From Lachnospiraceae bacterium (GTDB lineage: Bacteria > Bacillota > Clostridia > Lachnospirales > Lachnospiraceae): a DNA stretch of 43,433 nucleotides. The position numbers and the translations under genes were made by a program. A model generated the notes under the pieces. That model did not search any database. It was not told the origin of the DNA and saw only the letters and a program-made list of their open reading frames with translations. Shown one piece after another: positions 16,067 through 23,637 of the stretch. Location of the stretch: NCBI GenBank assembly GCA_017623295.1, contig JAGAPK010000051.1, positions 1-43,433 on the forward strand, in the 5' to 3' direction. Each line of letters begins with the position of its first letter. The first letter of the stretch is position 1.

Positions 16067-16651
16067 TTATTCTATCAGTCCCATTTCCGTTTCTTCGCCC
16101 GCCATATGGAACCATGCTTTTCCAATAATATTATCTCGTGATACAGCACCTATATTACCGGAACGGCTGTCTTCACTACTGTTGCGATTATCTCCCAGAA
16201 CAAAATATTCATCTGTATCCAACGTTATTTCATTCTCTGCAATACCGGCATCTGCCATTGTATCATATAAATCTTCTTCATCCAGTAATACACCGTCTAT
16301 ATAAACTCTTCCTTCTTTAATCTGCACCGTTTCTCCCGGAAGCCCAATGACTCTTTTCACATAATAATGCGTATTCTGATTCCCATTTGGCAAAAACACA
16401 ATCACATCCCCTCTTTTAGGAGATGATAACATATAGATGAAACGATTGATTAAAATTTCCTGCCCATTATAAAGCGCAGGTTCCATAGAATCTCCGATAA
16501 CACTTGTTCGCATACCGGCAAAATAGATAATTGCAACTGCCAGAAAAACAGCCACTACCGTACCTATCATCATCTCAAAAATATCCTTTAACAATTGGGA
16601 ATTCACTCTATTTTTCTTTTGATAAAAATGCAGTCCTTTTCTTCTTGCCAC
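16067..16651 (-). CDS. lepB: Signal peptidase I (second copy)
   Basis: A second membrane-bound signal peptidase. A basic N-terminus (RRKG, QKKNR) precedes one membrane helix near 27-46. Catalytic S55 sits in GDSMEPAL, K99 in YVKRVIGLPGE, and the GDNRNSSEDSR box is conserved. The start codon is GTG, supported by GGAGAGG six bases upstream. It follows rplS after a strong terminator, so it depends on read-through or a promoter of its own that I cannot pick out convincingly. Multiple signal peptidases are common in Firmicutes and may differ in substrate choice. Confidence 0.94.
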   Translation of the reverse strand: MARRKGLHFYQKKNRVNSQLLKDIFEMMIGTVVAVFLAVAIIYFAGMRTSVIGDSMEPALYNGQEILINRFIYMLSSPKRGDVIVFLPNGNQNTHYYVKRVIGLPGETVQIKEGRVYIDGVLLDEEDLYDTMADAGIAENEITLDTDEYFVLGDNRNSSEDSRSGNIGAVSRDNIIGKAWFHMAGEETEMGLIE

Positions 16652-16705
16652 CCCGAACCTCTCCTATCTGTTTCAAACTGGATGTACTTTTCCATATTAC
16701 AAAAA

Positions 16706-16735
16706 CAGTTACCTCAAATTTCTTCAAGGTAACTG
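16706..16735 (-). terminator. Rho-independent terminator after rplS
   Basis: The stem pairs CAGTTACC (16706-16713) with GGTAACTG (16728-16735); on the minus strand it is followed by TTTTTG. It lies just after the rplS stop and separates the rpsP-rplS ribosomal cluster from the second lepB gene. Confidence 0.85.
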
Positions 16736-16748
16736 TCTTAATTCGCTC

Positions 16749-17096
16749 TTATTTTACCAATTCTTTAACTTTAGCTTTCTTACCAACACGGTCTCTTAAG
16801 TAGTTCAGTTTAGCACGTCTTACTTTACCTTTTCTTACTACTTCAACTTTCTCTACATTTGGAGAGTGAAGTGGCCATGTTTTCTCAACGCCAACACCGT
16901 TAGAAATTTTTCTAACTGTGAAAGTTGCTCTGTTGCTTCCGCCCTGTTTCTTTAAAACAGTTCCTTCGAAAACCTGAATTCTTTCACGGTTACCTTCTTT
17001 GATTTTACCATAAACTTTAACTGTATCACCTACGTTAAATTCTGGAATAGACTCTTTTACCTGAGCTGCTTCGATTTCTTTAATAATTGCGTTCAT
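16749..17096 (-). CDS. rplS: 50S ribosomal protein L19
   Basis: A ribosomal protein located at the interface between subunits. The 115 residues show the family core: [20 protein letters not shown] near 20-39, [33 protein letters not shown] and a basic C-terminus [20 protein letters not shown]. Start ATG follows GGAGGAAG. It closes the rpsP-khpA-rimM-trmD-rplS cluster. The 90 bases before it can fold and may be an L19-type autoregulatory leader. Confidence 0.98.
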   Translation of the reverse strand: MNAIIKEIEAAQVKESIPEFNVGDTVKVYGKIKEGNRERIQVFEGTVLKKQGGSNRATFTVRKISNGVGVEKTWPLHSPNVEKVEVVRKGKVRRAKLNYLRDRVGKKAKVKELVK

Positions 17097-17117
17097 ATCT
17101 TCCTCCTATTGATTCTG

Positions 17118-17152
17118 GATGTTCTTAATACATTTTGTAACAGAGGACCATC
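17118..17152 (-). promoter_or_regulatory. Candidate L19 leader hairpin upstream of rplS
   Basis: In the 90-base trmD-rplS gap, GATG and TGTTACA on the minus strand can pair with TGTA and AACATC further on, forming a bulged hairpin just before the ribosome site. Firmicutes often have an L19-leader RNA at this spot (known family). I see the pairing and the position, but I cannot confirm the consensus. Confidence 0.4.
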
Positions 17153-17186
17153 TTTTTTCACAACATTAGTAATTTACCATACTTTC

Positions 17187-18011
17187 CTATGAATTGCAAG
17201 AATTTTTTTCTGCTAATTGCTTTTTCTTTGCCTTCTTGCGCTCTCTTGCTTCTTTCTTTGCTTTTTTTATGAAATATTCTTCATTTTCCTGTGCCCATTT
17301 TTCATACAAATCCGGACGTACTTTTTTCGTACGCTCGATAGACTGCTCTAATCTCCACTCTTCAATCTTCGCATGATTACCGGAAAGTAATATCTCCGGT
17401 ACTCTTTTGTCCTTCCATACTTCCGGTCTGGAATACTGTGGATATTCTAACAAATAATTGTCAAAAGATTCTGTTGTTGCCGACTCCTCGTTATGAAGTA
17501 CCCCCGGAACAAGTCTGGCAATCGCATCAATCATTACCATTGCCGGAAGTTCTCCGCCGGTCAAAACATAATCACCAATAGAAACATAATCTGTAACAAT
17601 TTCCTCCAGAACTCTCTCGTCAATACCTTCATAATGCCCGCACAGGAAAACCAAATCGTCTTCTTTGGCAAATTCCCGTGCCATTCCCTGATGAAATGTC
17701 TGTCCCTGCGGTGTCACATAAATAACTCTTGGCGCTTTCTTCACACCAGCATTTGCTCCGTTATTCGCAGCAAGAATCTTCGCTTCTACCGCCTTATAGG
17801 CATCGAAAACAGGCTGCGCCTGCATTAACATCCCTGCACCGCCGCCATAAGTATAATCATCCACTTTACCATGCTTCTCCGTTGTGTAATCACGGATATT
17901 CACAGCTTCTATGGAAATATATTCTCTCTCCATTGCTTTTCCCAAAATGCTGGTTCCAACCCCTTGCATAATCATTTCCGGAAAAAGCGTCAGTACATGA
18001 AAATTCATCAT
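17187..18011 (-). CDS. trmD: tRNA (guanine-37-N1)-methyltransferase
   Basis: It methylates G37 next to the anticodon, using S-adenosylmethionine, and so prevents frameshifting. The trefoil-knot SPOUT motifs are visible: [12 protein letters not shown] at the start, [22 protein letters not shown] and [17 protein letters not shown]. The C-terminal domain ends in a long Lys/Arg/Glu tail of about 30 residues, making 274 in total. Its ATG overlaps the rimM stop by three bases (ATGATGA), so translation is coupled; the second ATG at 18008 is an equally good start. Confidence 0.97.
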   Translation of the reverse strand: MMNFHVLTLFPEMIMQGVGTSILGKAMEREYISIEAVNIRDYTTEKHGKVDDYTYGGGAGMLMQAQPVFDAYKAVEAKILAANNGANAGVKKAPRVIYVTPQGQTFHQGMAREFAKEDDLVFLCGHYEGIDERVLEEIVTDYVSIGDYVLTGGELPAMVMIDAIARLVPGVLHNEESATTESFDNYLLEYPQYSRPEVWKDKRVPEILLSGNHAKIEEWRLEQSIERTKKVRPDLYEKWAQENEEYFIKKAKKEARERKKAKKKQLAEKNSCNS

Positions 18012-18514
18012 AATAATCCATCCATCAGATGTATTGTCATAACCATTTCGTCCATATCAACTTTTAAGATACATTCTTTGATTGCCGGAATCAGAACCTC
18101 TTGCTCATTTTCCATTTCAATGATATAAACATCATTTGCACCTGTTTCCAATACATCTTTTAAAGTACCAAATACTGCTCCGTCTTCTGTTACAACCTTC
18201 ATACCAATCAAATCTGCAATAAAATATTCATCTTTTTTCAATTTTACTGCTTTTTCTCTTGTAACAAGTAGTTTTGCATTCTTGTATTTCTCAATATCAT
18301 TGATGGAATCATAGTCCTTAAACTTTAAAATAACAAATTGCTTAAAGAACTTAACCCCTTCAATTGTCAAGGTAAGTCGTTCTTTTCCACTGTCAAGAAT
18401 CACTTCTTTGAGCTTTTTGAAACGATTCACATCATCTGTTGTCGGAAATACCTTGACTTCACCGCGAATCCCATGTGTCTGGGTAATCACGCCAACCTGT
18501 AATTCATCTATCAT
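18008..18514 (-). CDS. rimM: 16S rRNA processing protein RimM
   Basis: It helps maturation of the 30S head and binds ribosomal protein S19. The N-terminal domain begins [20 protein letters not shown], the family signature, and a PRC-barrel domain follows ([31 protein letters not shown]). I chose ATG 18514 because GGAG lies five bases upstream and the signature begins at once. The frame extends to 18559, but that would add 15 residues absent from the family. The preceding 108 bases contain a terminator and two hairpins. Confidence 0.94.
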   Translation of the reverse strand: MIDELQVGVITQTHGIRGEVKVFPTTDDVNRFKKLKEVILDSGKERLTLTIEGVKFFKQFVILKFKDYDSINDIEKYKNAKLLVTREKAVKLKKDEYFIADLIGMKVVTEDGAVFGTLKDVLETGANDVYIIEMENEQEVLIPAIKECILKVDMDEMVMTIHLMDGLL

Positions 18515-18528
18515 GCCTGCTCCTTTAT

Positions 18529-18571
18529 GCTGCTTATAGCAGCGTTTCCATACAACCATGCCGTTTCCGGC
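18529..18571 (-). promoter_or_regulatory. Two small hairpins before rimM
   Basis: On the minus strand, GCCG-GAAA-CGGC (18560-18571) makes a perfect stem with a GNRA-type loop. GCTGC-TATAA-GCAGC (18529-18543) makes a second stem just before the rimM ribosome site. Their role is unknown; they may form a leader with the preceding terminator. Confidence 0.4.
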
Positions 18572-18588
18572 ACTTTCACATAAAATAA

Positions 18589-18615
18589 CAGCCTCACAGA
18601 TAATCCATGAGGCTG
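18589..18615 (-). terminator. Terminator or attenuator between khpA and rimM
   Basis: CAGCCTCA (18589-18596) pairs with TGAGGCTG (18608-18615) around an 11-base loop. On the minus strand the stem is followed by TTATTTTATG. The T-tract is interrupted, so termination may be partial, which would lower rimM-trmD relative to rpsP. Confidence 0.7.
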
Positions 18616-18622
18616 CGTTTAA

Positions 18623-18850
18623 TTAGATGATTTCTACATCCACTTTCTTATTGTCTTTGGATGATGCCGCTTTTACTACTGAGCGGATTGCTTTTGCAAT
18701 ACGACCTTGCTTACCGATTACTTTTCCCATATCGGAAGATGCAACATGAAGTTCTACTGTTACATTTTTACCTTCTTCTTTCTCTGTTACAACAACTTCA
18801 TCCGGATTATCAACAAGTGCTTTTGCAATTACTTCAACTAATTCCTTCAT
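18623..18850 (-). CDS. khpA: KH-domain RNA-binding protein KhpA (YlqC)
   Basis: A 75-residue protein made of a single KH domain. The RNA-binding loop is VIGKQGRIAKAIRSVVKAA (about 40-58) with the GxxG type motif GKQG. In Gram-positive bacteria it acts with KhpB/Jag as a small-RNA and mRNA binder affecting cell elongation and division. Start ATG has a strong GGAGGTGG site. It lies between rpsP and rimM, its standard place in Firmicutes. Confidence 0.96.
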   Translation of the reverse strand: MKELVEVIAKALVDNPDEVVVTEKEEGKNVTVELHVASSDMGKVIGKQGRIAKAIRSVVKAASSKDNKKVDVEII

Positions 18851-18889
18851 AATCCACCTCCAAAAGCCTTATTCAACAAGTTTCTGCTC

Positions 18890-19135
18890 TTATTTGATGA
18901 TTCCTGCATTTTTGAAAATCTTGTTAACAACTTCTGTAGGCTGTGCACCGTTTGCAAGCCATTTTTTAGCTGCTTCTTCATCAACTTTGTATGTGCTTGG
19001 ATCTGTGTTAGGATCAAATGTTCCGATTTCATCGATACATTTACCATCTCTTGGGGATCTGGAATCTGCTACTACGATTCTGTAAAAAGGAGCTTTCTTC
19101 TGTCCCATTCTTCTTAATCTGATTTTAACTGCCAT
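18890..19135 (-). CDS. rpsP: 30S ribosomal protein S16
   Basis: A ribosomal protein of the 30S body. Start chosen at ATG 19135, giving [19 protein letters not shown], the family N-terminus, with GGAGG eight bases upstream; five extra in-frame codons precede it but overlap that ribosome site. [20 protein letters not shown] follows, as expected. The 81 residues are normal. Another frame over the same bases (18847-19047) is a shadow. Confidence 0.98.
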   Translation of the reverse strand: MAVKIRLRRMGQKKAPFYRIVVADSRSPRDGKCIDEIGTFDPNTDPSTYKVDEEAAKKWLANGAQPTEVVNKIFKNAGIIK

Positions 19136-19182
19136 TTTGTTTGCCTCCATTGTAAAAAAATTATTAATATTTATTTAAATTC

Positions 19183-20544
19183 CTAAAAGGGGAATTTTCC
19201 CATGCCACCGAACATACCTCGTCCGCGTTTGCCTCCCATCATACCGGGAAGCTGTTTCATCATCTTCTGTGACTGTTCAAACTGTTTGATGAAACGATTT
19301 ACTACACTGATATCCACACCGGCACCTTTTGCAATACGATGTTTTCTGCTTGGATTAAGTAACTTCGGATTCTGACGTTCCTCCGGTGTCATACTAAGAA
19401 CAATGGCTTCCATACGATTCATTTGTTTCTCATCTATCATGGATTCAATGTCGCCCATCTGCTTATTCATTCCCGGAAGCATACCCAGAATACTGGAAAT
19501 ACCACCCATGTTACGCATCTGCTTCATACTTTCCAGATAGTCTTCAAAATCGAACTTGCCCTTCTTCATACGGGCTGCCATCTGTTTCTCTTTTTCTTCA
19601 TCAATATCAATGTTCTGCTGGGCTTTTTCAATCAAAGTAAGGACATCGCCCATACCTAAGATTCGGTTCGCCATACGATCCGGATAAAATTGTTCCAAAT
19701 CAGAAAGCTTCTCGCCCATACCTATATATAAAATAGGCTTGCCGGTTACTGCCTTAATAGATAATGCAGCACCACCTCGTGAGTCACCATCCATCTTGGA
19801 TAAGATAACACCGTCAATTCCTACTTTATCATCAAAATCTTTTGCTACATTGACCGCATCCTGACCAGTCATAGCATCTACAACAAGCAAAGTCTGGTGC
19901 ACTTCGACATTTGCTTTTATTTCCTGCAATTCTGCCATCATTTCTTCGTCAATATGAAGACGACCTGCGGTATCCAGAATTACAATGTTGTGACCATTTT
20001 TCTGTGCATGCTCTAACGCTGCTTTGGCAATATCGACAGGTTTGTGATTTTCTCCCATCGAGAACACATCCACCTGCTGTTTTTCACCATTTATCTGTAA
20101 CTGCTTGATAGCCGCCGGACGATACACATCACAAGCTACTAAAAGCGGTTTCTTACCTTTTAATTTCATCTTACCGGCTATCTTCGCGGTTGTGGTCGTT
20201 TTACCAGCACCCTGTAAACCGCACATCATAATAACCGTAGTTGCTTTGCCGGGCTGTAACTGAATCTCAGTGGTTTCAGAACCCATCAGATTGACCATCT
20301 CTTCATTTACGATTTTGATAACCATCTGTCCCGGATTCAGACCGTTTAAAACATCAACACCAATTGCTCTTTCTTCTACTGTTTTTACAAACTGTTTTAC
20401 AACTTTAAAGTTAACATCGGCTTCTAATAATGCCATTTTAACTTCTTTCAGAGCAACTTTGACATCCTCTTCTGTCAAACGGCCTTTACTTCTCAAATTT
20501 TTAAATACATTCTGCAGTTTATCCGTTAAACTTTCAAATGCCAT
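19183..20544 (-). CDS. ffh: Signal recognition particle protein Ffh
   Basis: This GTPase binds 4.5S RNA and signal sequences of nascent membrane proteins. It shows the N domain, then the G domain with P-loop GLQGAGKTT (109-117), DTAGRL and SKMDGDSRGGAAL, and finally a Met-rich M domain from about 300 that ends in GGKRGRGMFGGMGKFPF. The 453 residues are typical. ylxM lies directly upstream and the receptor gene ftsY is 11 kb away in the same orientation; in Bacillus the three are adjacent. Confidence 0.98.
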   Translation of the reverse strand: MAFESLTDKLQNVFKNLRSKGRLTEEDVKVALKEVKMALLEADVNFKVVKQFVKTVEERAIGVDVLNGLNPGQMVIKIVNEEMVNLMGSETTEIQLQPGKATTVIMMCGLQGAGKTTTTAKIAGKMKLKGKKPLLVACDVYRPAAIKQLQINGEKQQVDVFSMGENHKPVDIAKAALEHAQKNGHNIVILDTAGRLHIDEEMMAELQEIKANVEVHQTLLVVDAMTGQDAVNVAKDFDDKVGIDGVILSKMDGDSRGGAALSIKAVTGKPILYIGMGEKLSDLEQFYPDRMANRILGMGDVLTLIEKAQQNIDIDEEKEKQMAARMKKGKFDFEDYLESMKQMRNMGGISSILGMLPGMNKQMGDIESMIDEKQMNRMEAIVLSMTPEERQNPKLLNPSRKHRIAKGAGVDISVVNRFIKQFEQSQKMMKQLPGMMGGKRGRGMFGGMGKFPF

Positions 20545-20562
20545 AGAATACCTTGCCCTTCT

Positions 20563-20916
20563 TTACAACTCTTTCAAAATCTCTGCCGATAACTGTCTTA
20601 CTTTCTGGCAGTACATCGACTTATCTTCTATTTCATTTTGCTCGTATAACTCAGACAATTTGTCAATTTCCTGAATTTGCTTCTGTATTTTCATAAATTT
20701 GGCAATCAGCTGCAATTTGTCTTCATATTCCTGAAGTGCCTTGTCACATCGCTTCACAATATCATGCACACCCTGTCTGCTGATTCCCTGCTCAGATGCA
20801 ATCTCACCAAGCGATAAATTCTCGTACACAACACCTTCGTAAACCTGTTTCTGATGCTCTGTCAATAATTCTCCATAAAAATCATACAGCAAACCCTGTT
20901 CAACGATTTTCTCCAT
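20563..20916 (-). CDS. ylxM: YlxM family helix-turn-helix protein, SRP-associated
   Basis: A 117-residue, mostly helical protein. The first 65 residues resemble a sigma-4-like helix-turn-helix (LLTEHQKQVYEGVVYENLSL, GEIASEQGISRQGVHDIVKR). A coiled coil rich in Gln, Lys and Glu follows. The family is encoded next to ffh in Firmicutes and the streptococcal member modulates SRP GTPase activity (established for that genus). It starts the transcript that runs into ffh and rpsP, behind a near-consensus promoter. Confidence 0.93.
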   Translation of the reverse strand: MEKIVEQGLLYDFYGELLTEHQKQVYEGVVYENLSLGEIASEQGISRQGVHDIVKRCDKALQEYEDKLQLIAKFMKIQKQIQEIDKLSELYEQNEIEDKSMYCQKVRQLSAEILKEL

Positions 20917-20960
20917 GATTTCACTCCCATCAGATTACTAATTACCATTCAACCTTAGCC

Positions 20961-20989
20961 ATTTTACTATATGCCATAGTGACTGTCAA
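20961..20989 (-). promoter_or_regulatory. Sigma-A promoter of the ylxM-ffh-rpsP operon
   Basis: TTGACA (20984-20989, minus strand) and TAAAAT (20961-20966) are separated by 17 bases. The start of ylxM lies 45 bases downstream. Confidence 0.8.
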
Positions 20990-20999
20990 GTATTTTTTC

Positions 21000-21028
21000 T
21001 TGACACCCCGGCTATAAAAGTATATAAA
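21000..21028 (+). promoter_or_regulatory. Sigma-A promoter of the small chemotaxis-like gene
   Basis: TTGACA (21000-21005) and TATAAA (21023-21028) are 17 bases apart. A second possible start is the extended -10 TGTTATAAT ending at 21083, which has only a weak -35. The -35 boxes of this promoter and the divergent ylxM promoter are 10 bases apart. Confidence 0.7.
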
Positions 21029-21117
21029 TTTTTTCTCTTATTTGCAAGATTTAAGTGCAATTTATCCTATAAAGTGTTATAATAATACTCACACACAGTT
21101 CTAAAGGAGGGCGTATT

Positions 21118-21432
21118 GTGAAACAGGAAGATTTGAATTCTACTCAGCAAAAAAAACTGGATGTATGGGAAAGCGAGCTTGCTTCTGCTACTGAAACAAT
21201 CAGCATCATTAAACAATGTACGAAAGAATTAGAGTCTATCGCATCCAAACAAACTATCATGGCATTAAATGCTTCTATTGAAACGGCCCGAGTTGGGGCT
21301 GCCGGAGCAGGATTTGGTATTATCGCTAAACAGATGGGTGAATTTTCCAAACAATCATCTGAACTCTACAAACAGATTACCGATGCTGCCAATAAGATTT
21401 CTGATTCTATTGAGAAGATGAATAATGTGTAG
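21118..21432 (+). CDS. Minimal chemotaxis-receptor-like signalling domain protein
   Basis: The 104 residues contain only the hairpin tip of a methyl-accepting chemotaxis receptor. IMALNASIETARVGAAGAGF (about 47-66) followed by IIAKQMGEFSKQS matches the pattern ALNAxIEAARAGEAGxGFxVVAxEIRxLAxQS of MCP proteins. It lacks a membrane segment, sensor domain and HAMP domain, so it must be soluble. Two short helical arms flank the tip. Start is GTG with AAAGGAGGG six bases upstream. The gene has its own promoter and terminator, so it looks intact rather than a broken fragment. It may bind CheW/CheA-type proteins or act as a decoy; this is inference. Confidence 0.7.
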   Translation: MKQEDLNSTQQKKLDVWESELASATETISIIKQCTKELESIASKQTIMALNASIETARVGAAGAGFGIIAKQMGEFSKQSSELYKQITDAANKISDSIEKMNNV

Positions 21433-21471
21433 GATATAAATAGCTATACATATAGTAAACAAAATATATAA

Positions 21472-21501
21472 AAGTCCCTCAGCAAATGTTCTGAGGGACT
21501 T
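21472..21501. terminator. Bidirectional terminator between the chemotaxis-like gene and the ABC permease
   Basis: An 11-bp stem AAGTCCCTCAG/CTGAGGGACTT has an 8-base loop. The plus strand continues TCTCTTTT and the minus strand TTATATATTTTG. It separates two convergent transcripts. Confidence 0.85.
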
Positions 21502-21559
21502 CTCTTTTATTTAATTCTATTTAACCTAATTTTATTTTGTTTAATTTTCTTTTTCCTTC

Positions 21560-22519
21560 TTATCTCGCACCCTTGTCGTAAATTTCACCCAAAGCCTTCG
21601 GAGAATGATTCTGCTTGCTAAAGAAAATCAGCATAAACAAGGTTAACACATACGGCAATATCATTACCAGATCTTGATAACTGCTTGGCATCTCCAGTAC
21701 CTTGACTAATTCATATCCGGCTGAACGTGCAAAACCGAATAACAGACACGCTCCCAATGTAGGAAGAATTTTCCAGTTACCGAAGATAAGTGCTGCAATT
21801 GCAAGATAACCATAGCCGGAATAAATATTAGAGGAAAAGTTTGCTGAAATAGAATAAGCAAAACAAATTCCACCAAGTCCGGAAAATGCACCGGATGCCA
21901 TAACTGCAATCAGTCTGACTTTTCCCACTTTGATTCCCGCTGCATCTACTGCATGTGGATTGTCACCACAGGCTCTGAGATGTAGACCAAAACGTGTCTT
22001 ATATAATACAAACCATGCAACAAAGGCAATCACAACAATCACAAATTCAAACGGATACAAATTCGTAAATATTGCACCCAATACAGGAATCTGTGATAAC
22101 ACCGGTATTGTAATTCTATCCGACACCCCTAAAACAAATTTATTGGAAGCAGCACCAAATACACTGGCGTTAATCTGTTTTACAAGGAATTCTGTCAGTG
22201 CCATTGCCAGAATATTGATTACAACACCGCTGATGACCTGGTTGGCTTTGAATTTGATACATAGGAGCGCATGAATAAGGGAAAACAACATACCACCCAG
22301 GAATGCGAATACCATTGCCAGATAAAAAGGTATTGGTGAGTCTCCCGGAAAGTTTCCAGCAATACTGAATGCAACCAATGCACCACAAAATGCGCCAAAG
22401 CCCTGTAAACCTTCAATAGCAAGGTTCGTTATACCACTTCTTTCACAATAAATTCCGCCAATTGCCATAATAAACAGAGGTAAGGCAAAGGACAGTCCGT
22501 CAATAATAATTGTATTCAT
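21560..22519 (-). CDS. Nucleoside-type ABC importer, second permease
   Basis: A polytopic membrane protein of the BPD_transp_2 family (319 residues, about nine helices). The conserved GLQGFGAFCGALV and RACGDNPHAVDAAGIKVGKV segments are those of permeases paired with BMP-type lipoproteins (NupQ/YufQ-like). I start at ATG 22519, which has GGAGG upstream and overlaps the stop of the first permease (TAATG). The frame runs 17 codons further up, but those codons are the end of the other gene. It should form the heterodimeric channel with the upstream permease. Confidence 0.92.
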   Translation of the reverse strand: MNTIIIDGLSFALPLFIMAIGGIYCERSGITNLAIEGLQGFGAFCGALVAFSIAGNFPGDSPIPFYLAMVFAFLGGMLFSLIHALLCIKFKANQVISGVVINILAMALTEFLVKQINASVFGAASNKFVLGVSDRITIPVLSQIPVLGAIFTNLYPFEFVIVVIAFVAWFVLYKTRFGLHLRACGDNPHAVDAAGIKVGKVRLIAVMASGAFSGLGGICFAYSISANFSSNIYSGYGYLAIAALIFGNWKILPTLGACLLFGFARSAGYELVKVLEMPSSYQDLVMILPYVLTLFMLIFFSKQNHSPKALGEIYDKGAR

Positions 22520-23637
22520 TACTGTTCCTCCTTCCATCTGTCTGCTTTGTATTTTACAAAAGAACCACAAGCACTAAAGAGCAAAATAACGCCGGTAATT
22601 GCCGAAGCAATTTCTGCCTGTACGCCGGATGCCGAACTCATATAGGTACTTCCTTTGGAAATTACGGTAATTAAAAAAGAAGAAAACAGAATCCCTACTG
22701 GAGAACTGTTACCTAACAGTGCAACCGCAATCGCATCAAAACCTGTATTTGTTAAAACTCTTGGCTGAATAGATGCATAATAACCTAAATAATATGTAAC
22801 ACCTGCCAGACCGGCAAAGCCACCGGAAAGCATCATCGCCAGTACTCTCGTTCTGCCGACCTGAATGCCCGCGTACTGTGCTGCCTTCAAGCTGCTTCCA
22901 ACCGCTTTGATTTCAAAACCAAGTGTAGTCTTATTTAAGATAATTGCTGTAATTATAATTCCTATCACTGCAACCAGAATACCAAGCGGTATATTCATTT
23001 TATAATTTCCAATCACAACATCCACCAATGTCAACCTGCTTGCTGCGCCAACACTTTTGGACTGTCTGGAAACAGGGTCTACAAAAAAGGTATTAATAAA
23101 GAAACTGGCAACATACTGAATAATATAGTTAAACATAATCGTCGATACGACTTCATTAATATTAAACCTATGTTTCAGATACCCTACCAGTGCACCTACT
23201 AACGCACCTACTACAAAACCGATCACAATGACTGCCGGTTTGGCAATGACTGCTGACAATTCTGAATAACCTACCAAAATTGTTGCAGTAAAACCTGCCG
23301 CCAGCATCTGTCCTGCTACACCGATATTAAAAAGTCCCGCTTTCAACGCAATTAATACGGACAAGGATGCAAAAAGCATTGGTGTTAATGCATCCAGAAA
23401 ACTCATGAAATCTGTAATCATTCCTTTGTATCCGGCATAAGATTCTTTCGGTGCAAGCCCGGAGCCCTGCAATAAATTATAATATGCATGGAAAGGATTT
23501 TTCCCAAGTAAAGCAATTACTATTGCACCGGCAATTAAACTCAACAGAATAGAGAATATCGGAATCATATATTTCTGTCTTTTTTCATGACCTATGGTTT
23601 GTAAAACCAATTTTTTGAAGATATTTTTATTCTTCAC
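22519..23637 (-). CDS. Nucleoside-type ABC importer, first permease
   Basis: A 372-residue membrane protein of the NupP/YufP type. A long cytoplasmic N-terminus precedes the first helix, and the NEVVSTIMFNYI and EIKAVGSSLKAAQYAGI segments are family marks. The GTG start overlaps the end of the ATP-binding gene by 11 bases, with AGGA four bases upstream, so the two are translationally coupled. It forms the membrane channel with the next gene. Confidence 0.92.
   Translation of the reverse strand: MKNKNIFKKLVLQTIGHEKRQKYMIPIFSILLSLIAGAIVIALLGKNPFHAYYNLLQGSGLAPKESYAGYKGMITDFMSFLDALTPMLFASLSVLIALKAGLFNIGVAGQMLAAGFTATILVGYSELSAVIAKPAVIVIGFVVGALVGALVGYLKHRFNINEVVSTIMFNYIIQYVASFFINTFFVDPVSRQSKSVGAASRLTLVDVVIGNYKMNIPLGILVAVIGIIITAIILNKTTLGFEIKAVGSSLKAAQYAGIQVGRTRVLAMMLSGGFAGLAGVTYYLGYYASIQPRVLTNTGFDAIAVALLGNSSPVGILFSSFLITVISKGSTYMSSASGVQAEIASAITGVILLFSACGSFVKYKADRWKEEQ

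Noticed and set aside
16020-16115. Extended N-terminus of RbgA
   Set aside because: It overlaps the end of the second lepB gene and has no counterpart in the family, whose proteins begin with the WYPGHM-type motif.
18847-19047. A 66-codon open frame on the minus strand over rpsP
   Set aside because: It overlaps the S16 gene in another frame, and the S16 protein is unmistakable.
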